A DNA stretch of 22,344 nucleotides, from contig NXFV01001566.1 in the NCBI GenBank assembly GCA_002803225.1, positions 1 to 22,344 on the forward strand, given 5' to 3'. This stretch comes from Gamarada debralockiae. Taxonomy: Eukaryota > Ascomycota > Leotiomycetes > Helotiales > Hyphodiscaceae. The position numbers and the translations under genes were made by a program. The notes under the pieces are model-generated. The model worked only from the letters and a program-made list of their open reading frames with translations. It did no database searches and was not told the origin of the DNA. Shown here piece after piece: positions 1 to 7,729 of this stretch; position 1 is the first letter of the stretch; each line of letters starts with the position of its first letter.

Positions 1-1
1 A

Positions 2-461
2 TCAGTGGCCTTCTCACCCGACGGCAAGCAGTTCGCGTCTAGCTCTGACGATCGGATGGTACGGCTTTGGGACGCGGCTATGGGGGCGGTGCTGCAGACG
101 CTGGAGGGCCACGCTGCCTGGGTCACGTCAGTGGCCTTTTCGCCCGACGGCAAGCAGGTCGTGTCAGGCTCTAACGATAACACGGTGCGGCTCTGGGACG
201 TGGCCACGGGGGGGGGGGCTGCAGACATTCGAGGGTCATACTTGGGTTTGGTCAGTGGCCTTCTCACCCGATGGCAAGCTATTGCCAAGCCTACAGGCAT
301 CCCATCATTGGGTACTAGAAGGCGATACGAATATTCTTTGGCTGCCTCCCGATTATAGGTCATCTCGTTCAGCTACTTGGAACAGAAATCTTGTTATAGG
401 GCATTCATCGGGGAGAATTTCATTCTTTTGCTTTAAAAAAGGAGCAAAGCTTGTTATGTAG
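2..461 (+). pseudogene. 3' end of a NACHT-WD40-type gene, frameshifted at a G run
   Basis: Partial gene entering from the left edge. Three WD40 units are visible, each opening with SVAFSPDGK (codons at 5, 131 and 255) and the first two closing with VRLWD plus an LQT(L/F)EGH turn. The last unit runs into a tail containing ILWLPPDYR and IGHSSGRISFF, a pattern I recognise from the C-terminus of fungal NACHT-WD40 (HET-E-like) proteins, and ends at TAG 459-461. Such proteins act in nonself recognition; the WD40 propeller senses and an upstream NACHT would switch, but that part lies outside the window. The frame breaks at an 11-G run (208-218): before it the protein is in frame 2, after it in frame 3. 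Comparison with the preceding repeat implies one extra G. It is either a true pseudogene or a homopolymer sequencing error. Confidence 0.8.
208..218 (+). repeat. G11 homopolymer causing the WD40 frameshift
   Basis: Eleven consecutive G inside the WD40 codons. The equivalent place in the preceding repeat has nine bases between the ACG/ATG-type codon and CTG; here there are ten, so the reading frame moves by one. Spacing of the GTGGCCTT repeat starts (5, 131, 255) fits one lost codon plus one gained base. Confidence 0.85.
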
Positions 462-1330
462 AATTAAAATATTATCTTTATTTTTTGGAGGGTTTTAGGG
501 AACCATATATTTGCTTTTATATTATTTTAGAATTGCCACCTGCCTCTCTAGCTTATCCAATGATTACATAATTGAGCTTCACGCACGAATATTGATCTGA
601 GGTACCGATCCAGGTGGCGATCCTGCATAAATCTGCACACCACAGCCGCCACAAGGCTATTGACGATCTCCCGCATAGTGGGAAGGTCAAAGAACTCGAC
701 TAAGACCCCTTAACAAGTTTTAGAGATAATGCAAGCTTAGTGGTGTAGCTGTGGTAGAGGAAGTCTATTACGATCTTAAAGGAGACTCTTTGCAAATCAA
801 ACGTAAGGCGACGACGTGAATATAATTTTTTCAGTCGAAGACATTTAGGATATTCGGGAGTAGCCACGGAATATAATCTATAAAAAATAATAAAAGATAT
901 TGCGTTATTTACAGATTTTAAGATGCTTGAAGTCAATGTACCTATTAAATTTTCCGGCACGTAGGGTTTTCCGCTACGCAGGGACGGACGTTAGTATATA
1001 ATCTTAAAAATTAGACAGAAGCCTTCTTCTTCTTCTCATTTACTAAAATGGAGGGGTAATCTCGCGAGCTCCTATGTCACCCCTTGGCAAAAGAAAGAGG
1101 GCGGTTTAACTCGCTAACCCTGACCCTTCACTTCTCGAACTGACCTCACTTGCTTACCAGAAATGGGCAGGAATCTGCTCGATCGATCTCGATGGAAAAG
1201 CCCTCATCTTTGAAAGTGAGTCGTGTTAACATCCAGATTCACTGGCACTCGCCAAGCGAAAATCATTCGTACTACGGCCTGGATCTGAGTGAACATCCGG
1301 GCGCGATTCCGAAATTCTAAAGGACACACC
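462..1330. other. AT-rich spacer without a convincing gene
   Basis: AT-rich sequence following the WD40 stop codon. Short open frames exist on both strands; the best is on the minus strand at 960-700, and its residues look protein-like (RRRLTFDLQRV, FLYHSYTTKLALSLKL), possibly a relic of a repeat. I cannot name it, and it starts on a near-cognate codon or in the interior of something longer. A short CTTCTTCTTCTT tract lies near 1023. The part from about 1250 may belong to the duplicated unit described next. Confidence 0.4.
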
Positions 1331-1566
1331 ATGGCTCGTGGTTATTATTTATTTATTTCACCATATATGACAAAAGTCAACAACACGTCAGCATCACGTT
1401 TTTTTTCTCGGTCACCCATCGCCTCGACTACTTGGCAACTTATTTGCGATCGATTTATCCACTCAAACCTTGTCTGCGTTGACTCGACCACATATCAGCT
1501 TACCTCTTCATCAACTTTTTCTCTAAACATTCACCGCCCATCAACGTGACTACCCAAGATGTCTCA

Positions 1567-2105
1567 ATGGCCACAGAACCTCATGACCCTAGTTACTACG
1601 TCCTCCATTACCACGGTGCTTGCGGCCACTCGTTCTGCGGCGACGACTTAGACAACTTCGAGTACAGGAGCAGTTATACCAGACAAGATGACGACGGCCG
1701 ATGGATCATGCTGGTACGACATTCACGATGGTGCCCTACCTGTGCCCAGCACCGCAGTCAAGCAATTTATGTGCTATACGAGCATCGCCTTCGGGGCCTC
1801 GGAGCGACCCTAGGACACGGAACTATCAGACAGGAAAAGGCGTATGTCCTGGGTGTCCGTGATGGAAGAATTACTGCACTTAACTGTCCTTCACGAAGCT
1901 CCATGTATTGGAGGAGAAAGCGAAGGCTGCCCAAAATGAGGATGAAGGTATAGGAGAGATGATCGAGATGATGGAAGACGTAGAAGCTGGACCCGAACTC
2001 CCGGGCCTGTCGAGCAGGAAGGAGCAAGCGGAGAAAGAGCATGATGCGTACATGGAGCTGGACTTTGATGTGAGACGGGAGATGTTGGACATGGCGCTGG
2101 CTTGA
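1567..2105 (+). pseudogene. Small zinc-motif protein gene, copy 1, with a one-base deletion
   Basis: Unrecognised family. From ATG 1567 (context CTCAATGGCC) frame 1 encodes an N-terminal half with paired Cys/His motifs, HYHGACGHSFC and later WCPTCAQH, a pattern that could bind zinc. It continues to GVRDGRITAL near 1880. There the frame is lost, but frame 3 carries on directly as LSFTKLHVLEEK and then an acidic, Met-rich tail (GEMIEMMEDVEAGPEL) ending REMLDMALA and TGA at 2103-2105. Copy 2 downstream reads GVRDRRIDALSISFNQL without a break at this point, so one base is missing in copy 1 near 1882-1884. No GT..AG intron reconciles the frames. Intact length would be about 180 residues. It may be a genuine pseudogene or a sequence error; function unknown. 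Confidence 0.55.
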
Positions 2106-2588
2106 TTCAAGAGAGTCCGAGAGAATATGATGTTGAGTGCGGTTGTATCTCGTACAAGTACTTGGCCAAGGTGTGTTGGACTATTGAACCTTTCTCTGGG
2201 AGATCCCATAAGGTGCATCGCGAACGAGGCGTGGGCGAGAATAAAGAATAGTTTCCACTTATGTGTTTCCCTTGGCCATGCGTGCTTCATTTTACCGATC
2301 AGCCAAAGGGGTATCGGCTTCACTGGACTTCCTAAACTTGAACCGTCGCCGCACCAGAAAACCAGGCCCTCGAAAAAAAGCGTTACCAGGTTGATCACTT
2401 GATTGCCGTACCTCGAGATACGCTTCGTCTTTCAAAAGTGAGACCCATGGATTCAATGCGCAGGCGTGGCAATCGCTCAGGCGGCCGTCCAGGCAGACAT
2501 CATGGCCACGAAATTGAAGATATCAGCCAAAATCACGGATCCTGGATATTCTAAACGTGCTCGCGTTTTGAAAATGATAGATCGCGCG
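2106..2588. other. Spacer between the duplicated genes
   Basis: No convincing gene. It holds the 3' flank of copy 1 and the presumed promoter of copy 2. A plus-strand frame covering 2127-2402 and the opposing minus-strand frame to 2398 have no recognisable motif and no family resemblance. Confidence 0.35.
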
Positions 2589-3181
2589 ATGAGTCGCGGT
2601 CATACTTTCTACCTTTCCGAAAACATGACAAAACAAAACATCAACTCGGCCAATCATCGCATCACTCATCAATGCGATAACCATGTATTCCACGTTGAAA
2701 CCTCAATATGTCTGCAACAAACGCAACAAACAACACCAACGGTCTTGGTGGTCCACCTCCATAGAACAGAGACTAGACATGATGGAAAGTTCAATAGCAC
2801 AGAGAACGTTCAGATAGAGATGTTGTATCTTCGAGGTGTTCGTGATCGTCGCATTGATGCCCTCTCGATCTCCTTCAATCAGCTTCCACTCTGGGATGCA
2901 CCAAATCCAAGCGAGGACATTGATGAGATCGATGAATTGATGGAGGCAATGAGTGTTGGACCACGATTAAGGTGGCCGGTTGAGAAAGTTGCGGAGCCGA
3001 TAGGACAGCATAGTCCTGGCGCGGACGAGGTTGAGGAGGAGATTGAACAGTGTTTAAACACGAAGAAGCATACCAGTATGGTGTCATAGAGGGTATGAAA
3101 GAGCAGTCCACAATAGAATGGAACGCTTGATTTGCGGAGATGAGAACGAGGGATGAGATGTTTGCGATGGCCTTGGCTTGA
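2589..3181 (+). pseudogene. Copy 2 of the small-protein gene, degenerate
   Basis: Second member of the tandem pair. From ATG 2589 one frame is open to 3091 and carries the central GVRDRRIDALSISF motif and an acidic tail (DEIDELMEAM). Homology to the end of copy 1 then moves to another frame at about 3050-3060 (HEEAYQYG against EHDAYMEL), meets an in-frame TGA at 3128-3130, and goes on to RDEMFAMALA with TGA at 3179-3181. The zinc-motif portion (HGACGH, CPTC) of copy 1 has no counterpart, so the middle appears deleted. Several independent defects make it a pseudogene rather than a sequencing error. If expressed, only the 2589-3091 product (about 167 residues) could be made. Confidence 0.5.
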
Positions 3182-3548
3182 CAGATAAAACAGTCGAGGA
3201 AGGATGATGATTGTTGACTACAGCGTTACAGTACTGTGATGATTTGAATGAGCGAGGACTATTGGACTACTTTACCACTTGAGAGAGAGGAGGCTAGTGT
3301 AGCCGGGCTAAAAGCGGTTGACCAGCCTTACAGATATCAGCAGTAATCGCACTGGAGATAACAATGCACAAATAAATGGAAATCAATGCCGGATCAAGAA
3401 CCTTAGAGCAAATATGCCCAATGAACGCTGACTACAATGGAAGTCCCTCGAAGCCAGATCCGACGACTGCAATCTTTGTGCCATACCATGTTAATAGGAA
3501 TTCCAAGGTCTCATCGAATGCAAGCAAATTGTAAACTAACAACTCATC
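3182..3548. other. Intergenic spacer
   Basis: Contains the 3' flank of copy 2 and the presumed promoter of the acidic-protein gene. I see no gene, repeat or clear TATA box here. Confidence 0.35.
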
Positions 3549-4111
3549 ATGTCTTACTCGGTAGGACCCAATATGAAGTTCCTATTTCGTGGATGCTACC
3601 ATGAATATCCAGGGAATGCGTTGAATGCCGTTGACATCGATTTAACAAATGAGCCAGAGCGTTCTTGCGCCAAATCCTTATACTATTCCGTTCAACTTCC
3701 TAACCTTTACTCCTAGTTGTTGACCCATTTCCAGACGTGGAGCCGGAGGAGGAAGAGGAAGGAGAAGGAGGGGGGGACGGAGAGAGGGATATCAACATGA
3801 ACGCGCCTGAGCCGGCAGCAACATTTACCATTAACTACCACGAACTATGGCACCTTGTAGGTGGCCCACGTTATACAGACTTCACGGACCGTTTGGCGAA
3901 TAACATGGCTTGGGCAAATTGCGAGCGGGACGTTGCCGAACTCGCGAAGGTCAGAAACGCCTTGACGGCGCTATATATTGATGCGAGAAACAGGGGAGTG
4001 ATATGCCAGTTGTCTCAGGAGCAGGAGGTTTTGTATGAGCCTGAAGGACATAGGAGGACTGCAGCATTGACCCGCACGACAATGGCGTTTCATGCAATGG
4101 ACCTCCGATGA
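3549..4111 (+). CDS. Small acidic protein of unknown function, probably two exons
   Basis: Proposed exons 3549-3660 and 3717-4111, 168 residues. The ATG at 3549 starts an open frame (GPNMKFLFRGCYHEYPGN..DIDLTNEPE). The second exon is acidic and Glu/Gly-rich at first (PEEEEEGEGGG), then looks globular (YHELWHLVGGP, ANNMAWANCERDVAELAKV), ending at TGA 4109-4111. The 56-base intron ends CTAAC..TAG, a normal fungal branch site and acceptor, and it keeps phase, but its donor GTTCTT is poor. Without splicing, the first frame stops exactly at the acceptor TAG. The acidic run crosses the junction smoothly, which favours the model. The FRGCYHE stretch may echo HGACGH of the upstream pair, so it could be a distant relative. 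If the splice is wrong, translation may start at ATG 3797. Confidence 0.45.
3745..3777 (+). repeat. Purine-only (GA/G7) tract
   Basis: A 33-base run of only G and A, ending in a G-rich block. It encodes the Glu/Gly-rich start of the acidic protein's second exon. Such tracts slip easily and often vary in length. Confidence 0.7.
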
Positions 4112-4793
4112 TGAGAGCCATTATTCTCGAGCATGAATAATTTGTGTTAAGCCAAAGTGTTGGATACTGGTGAGCGAGTTTTTGAGAATAGCTGCTGCAT
4201 TTCACTGGAATGGTCCAGGTAGCTCCATACAGTGTGCAAAAGCCTGTCCGCTATCTTAGGAGCACTTGCTTCTGGGGTTGGATTCTTGATTCTCAGATAA
4301 TATGGCGAGAATTCGAAGGTGTACCTTCGATAGAGCCAGTAACATCTTGCAATCATCCAATGAAGCCCAATGACAGTCCGAAAAGGTATGACTGATGGAT
4401 GTCAAAGCCAACAAAGACTCAATGGTTGACACTCCCGGTCAAGACGGAATGCCGGTAGCTATTTAGCAATGCATGGCGGTAGAGCCCCTGATTTGCATTC
4501 GTATTGACACTGATCCGCATACTATCGAAGCAATGACCACACTGAGGCATTGCACTTTGATTAAGCTTTGGAAAGTCGTTGCGATCTTCGACAATTTCCC
4601 AGACGAATTCGGCAAGTGGAGTCCCTCAGCGAGACTATTGAATCCAACAACACAAACTAGAACGACAGTTCCATGCAACTCTCTGACTTTGAGACTTCAG
4701 AGCATGTCAGTTCTCCGCACTTGAGATGTGACTTGTACGACCCGAAACCGAGAATAAAAGCAGAATCTGATTTATTTATGTATTTTGTAGGTT
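4112..4793. other. Spacer with one unplaced open frame
   Basis: The only frame with an ATG and some protein character is 4473-4724 on the plus strand (83 codons, with IEAMTTLRHCTLIKLW and IFDNFPDEFGKW). I recognise no family. It could be an upstream exon of the degenerate tract that follows: a possible acceptor (TTTTGTAG, with CTGAT upstream) sits at about 4785-4791, just before that tract. Confidence 0.25.
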
Positions 4794-5321
4794 CAGGAAA
4801 CTGTTCCTGAAATCCTGAGTGCAATCTGCAAGTACCTGATGTTGAACGAGATCGCCAAGACTTCAGATGGTATCCTGCGTTTTCATCTCATGATCCTTCA
4901 TGTGGGTATCCGCTTGTCGCTGACTCGTTAGGTTACCAGCATAGGCAAAATGTGTAAAATGGCTGAATCGGTCGACGAGATTGAGTTTCCGCTCCTGAAG
5001 CCGTTTACTGCCTCCAAACGAGTTCATGAGCATATCGGGCAAAGGGACTCCGCATTCCTATATTCTATGATTCGTTTGTTATACGGAGTAGACGTTTCAT
5101 GACCGGCATACTGGAATTTTGGTGCGTTCCAAATTCTGCAGGACATCTTCGTCACGAGTTCTGGAAGGAGGAATCCTTCCTTATCCGTCTTGATGCAGTT
5201 AGGAGCTTTCAGCAACCCTGCAATTATCCTTTTATCCCCAGGACACTCGACCTTTTGGGTTGCGCACGGATATTCCTCGCGTGGTTGGGTAGCGACGGCG
5301 GGATGCGGACTTGTGGAGTGA
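4792..5321 (+). pseudogene. Degenerate coding-like tract, two in-frame stops
   Basis: One plus-strand frame stays protein-like for about 175 codons but contains a TAG near 4928 and a TGA near 5099. Its segments include VPEILSAICKYL and NEIAKTS, then EIEFPLLKPFTASKRVHEH, then AYWNFGAFQILQDIFV and SNPAIILLSPG. The first segment faintly resembles the start of an F-box, but I would not name it. A possible intron (GTATCC..CTGACTCGTTAG) would remove the TAG but does not keep this frame. The opposite strand also has a 54-codon ATG frame here (with DRFSHFTHFAYAGNLTSQ), so the coding strand is not certain. Best described as a gene relic. Confidence 0.25.
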
Positions 5322-5335
5322 AATGTCAAGAGCGG

Positions 5336-5488
5336 GTGGTAACTGCACCACCCAAAATACTACAGTATATTGCAGCGAGACCAGGGCTCCCAGGCTGGCA
5401 CAGGCCAGAAAACAATCCAAACTGATTTAAATGTTTCCACATTTACCCTGACCTCGCTACAATATTTTGGGTGGTGCGTAGTAACCAC
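5336..5488. mobile_element. Candidate miniature inverted-repeat element (MITE)
   Basis: About 153 bases bounded by long inverted arms. The left arm is 5336-5386 and the right arm 5446-5488. Both carry a perfect 15-mer, GCACCACCCAAAATA (5345-5359) and its reverse complement (5463-5477). Outside it both begin GTGGT; inside it the match resumes with TTG(C/T)AGCGAG(A/G)(C/T)CAGGG after an 8-base gap. The three differences in that inner block are all transitions. No protein fits inside. I could not find a clean target-site duplication, so the exact ends are uncertain. Confidence 0.55.
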
Positions 5489-6173
5489 TTGAACTCCTTG
5501 AGATGTCACTTTGGCCTTCTGTCGGCAACTTTCGGCAACTTAAGTTGCCCCCCTCACACGGCAGAGTTTACCTGCATTAGCTGTTGACCGGGGTCATGGC
5601 ATCCATCACAAAGAAATGGAGGCGTGCGAGTTGAGAAGGGGCGAGACTCGAGCGCAGCACAATTGCTGATTGTGAGGTACCCTGTACAATCGTTTGGTAC
5701 CGCTGGGCAGAAGGGTAGAAATGTTGAGATCCCCAGGCGCAAGCTACAATTGCTTGTCTTTTTGACGTTGGGAATCACTGTATTGAACGGAGGATGTAGA
5801 AATGAAAGTTCAAAAGTCGCGAGTTCGCTATTCCCTAAAAGGGGGACATCCATCATCCCTGCCCTGAGCGTGGGATGTGTCCGTGGACGGATCCTGCGTA
5901 TGGATTCCTGAAACAAAATTTGCAGATGGCTGAATTTATCTTTTCCCCGCCTGACCAGACCGCCGCAATAGTAAGCAGGGTTATAACATTAGCAACTGAG
6001 TATTATTATATAACGCCTCTACGGTGTCTTTCTCGAATTTCCCAAAAGTAAAAAGCCATCAGTGATGCCTTGAAGTGCTCATTTCACAAGGAGAATAGTC
6101 AGCGAGATTGAGTCGCATTAGGATCGAGAAGCCAGCAGTTAGTTGTGTACAACCATTTGAACCAGTGACTTAG
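5489..6173. other. Gene-poor spacer
   Basis: No convincing gene. Opposing open frames at 5624-5911 (plus) and about 5913-5554 (minus) overlap almost completely and carry no motif I recognise. Neither begins with a good ATG at its 5' limit. Confidence 0.3.
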
Positions 6174-6564
6174 GCCCATGGATGGCGCGAGATCTCCATT
6201 CACCTCAAGGGGCTGGGAGCCGCCAAAGGCGGTCAATACTTCGAGAACCATGATGAAAGCGAGGCGGCTATGCTCATGGTCATTCCAAATGACAGGTCTT
6301 TCCTTTCTTTGTCTTACTATGAAAGTGCTCTGTGATGAATATCTGCACGAAGCTTCAAAAAGGTTAAAGCATGGTCTTGATGATCTGCGTGAGTTTGCGC
6401 GTTCTCTTCGTGAGGACTTTAGCAGCCGTCCCGAAAGTTTAATCAGACAAACACAGATCGGGCTTAATAGAGGCGTTCAAATCAGCTCTGCCATCATGCT
6501 CCGCGGCATCGGCATCCCGTACTCTTCAATACAGAAATCCTATTCGTCTCACGGATTGAAGTAA
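6174..6564 (+). pseudogene. Unrecognised coding-like tract with a frame switch
   Basis: Two plus-strand frames take turns looking like protein. Frame 3 from 6174 to the TGA at 6333-6335 reads GWREISIHLKGLGAAKGG, then ENHDESEAAMLMVIPND and SYYESAL. Frame 1 then continues with DEYLHEASKRLKHGLDDLRE and SLREDFSSRPESLIRQTQ to the stop at 6562-6564. The ATG at 6178 is in frame 1, but the first half of that frame looks like a shadow. The arrangement suggests one gene with an indel near 6330, or two exons I cannot join by a clear GT..AG. An acceptor-like GTGACTTAG sits just before 6174. No family recognised. Confidence 0.3.
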
Positions 6565-7231
6565 TCTGGCTCCATATTTGACTCCGAGGCTAACGGTAGA
6601 AAAGATCTCCGAAGACTGTGGAAATGTGGAGTTTGCTCGTGGCTAAAATTTGGTTAGTGTGGTTGAATAGCAGCTGCCCCTAATGCAGCTCCTAGCAATA
6701 ATTGCAGCCAAGTCGCGAAAGCCGTCAGTGCAAAAATACAAATTATTATGAGTGGTGAAGATCTACATATGATCCGTCAATTCTCCATCACCTTAACCAG
6801 CCTTCATATCATCCCTCGTGCCAGTGGCTCACGAACAGCCGCATCACATCACAAAAGAAAAAAAAGAAAAAAAAAAGAAAAATCCCAACGTCGACTCCTT
6901 CTGTTTCCTATTTTCAGTTCATTCCTCCGGATCTAACTACTCGCGAAGCCATTTTGTCATGTACCCCTGAAGCTGGCATCAGCTCGCTTCCACAGCCAGC
7001 AGGGTATTAAGTCGGACACCCAGGGACAACTCCGTTTGCTTTCTGGGAGAGTACAATTCTGCTTCGTGCAGCATTGTCTACTTTGCCCAAATTGCTGGCC
7101 TCTACGCACAATCTTGCAATTGTTCAGGGCGGGAGGATTCACGACAGAGCATTTTGTACGCTGTTTCACTGGGGATTTCGTTTCTTTGTAGGTCACCGAC
7201 CTCGTGATTCTTTTTCAGGTACGTGCGGAGA
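6565..7231. other. Spacer with an A-rich purine tract
   Basis: No gene that I can support. A 30-base run of only A and G lies at 6853-6882 and could be a nucleosome-excluding poly(dA) element. Short frames at 6748-6936 and 6957-7196 are low-complexity or motif-free. Confidence 0.35.
6853..6882 (+). repeat. A-rich purine tract
   Basis: Thirty consecutive A/G bases, mostly A, in a gene-poor stretch. Confidence 0.7.
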
Positions 7232-7504
7232 ATGTTTCAGTTCCTGGATTGCGCTTCGAGAAGGTTGACCAACAATCGATTTCCAATCGTTAAAACCACT
7301 CGAGCCCATGAGTTTTCCATGTGGAAGTATCGCGCTCTGCGGTTCAAGTGCTACAAAAATCATCATACGGTCCGCAAGGTAGTGATCGGGGATATCTTCT
7401 CCACTCTGCAGATTGAATGCATTGACGACAGTGCCGATCCTACACACATCTTACAACTCCTTCCTGGCCTCTTCATGTTTTGTCTCTCCACTGTAGTGCT
7501 CTAG
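7232..7504 (+). CDS. Small hypothetical open frame upstream of the large gene
   Basis: Open from ATG 7232 to TAG 7504, 90 codons, with a basic middle (WKYRALRFKCYKNHHTVRK) and a hydrophobic end (LLPGLFMFCLSTVVL). I recognise no family. It lies 226 bases upstream of the large gene's ATG on the same strand, so it could be an upstream ORF in a long leader, a small separate gene or chance. The minus strand has an overlapping open frame of similar length (7447-7193). Confidence 0.2.
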   Translation: MFQFLDCASRRLTNNRFPIVKTTRAHEFSMWKYRALRFKCYKNHHTVRKVVIGDIFSTLQIECIDDSADPTHILQLLPGLFMFCLSTVVL

Positions 7505-7657
7505 GAACTAATTCGAGTCATTGGCTGCAGACCACGGAATTGAGAGCATTTGATTTGGCTTTATCCGATTCAGTTTCATCCGATCTACGAACTCGCATCC
7601 CCTAACCTCATACGACCACCACATTCCTTCCAGGCAAAACCTGGATTCGGTGGAACA

Positions 7658-7664
7658 TATAAAA
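7658..7664 (+). promoter_or_regulatory. TATA-like box before the large gene
   Basis: TATAAAA 66 bases upstream of the last base before ATG 7730. It is the only good TATA-like match in the proximal promoter. Confidence 0.45.
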
Positions 7665-7729
7665 TTGATTGAAGGATATATTGAAAGCAGGCGCATTGCG
7701 CTGCTGCATTTTCGCACAACAACATCAAT

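Larger units (their letters stand above)
1331..3181 (+). repeat. Diverged tandem duplication (1331-2105 and 2589-3181)
   Basis: Two homologous units lie head to tail. They align at their 5' ends (ATG 1331, MARGYY..SPYMTK; ATG 2589, MSRGHT..SENMTK; roughly 60 percent base identity by eye over 63 ungapped bases), at the centre (GVRDGRITAL and GVRDRRIDAL), in the acidic tail, and at the last codons (REMLDMALA and RDEMFAMALA, each followed by TGA). The 3' flanks share GGACTATTG near 2180 and 3259. The distance from the first ATG to the GVRD motif is about 520 bases in unit 1 and about 245 in unit 2, so unit 2 has lost, or unit 1 gained, about 275 bases. Homology was judged by eye. Confidence 0.55.

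Noticed and set aside
1..461. A CRISPR-like or satellite repeat at the left edge
   Set aside because: The 124-126 base periodicity is protein-coding WD40 repetition, not a spacer-repeat array.
1289..1549. An independent 86-codon gene upstream of copy 1
   Set aside because: Its start (from ATG 1331) aligns with the 5' end of copy 2, so I treat it as part of the duplicated unit. The rest has no protein character I can support.
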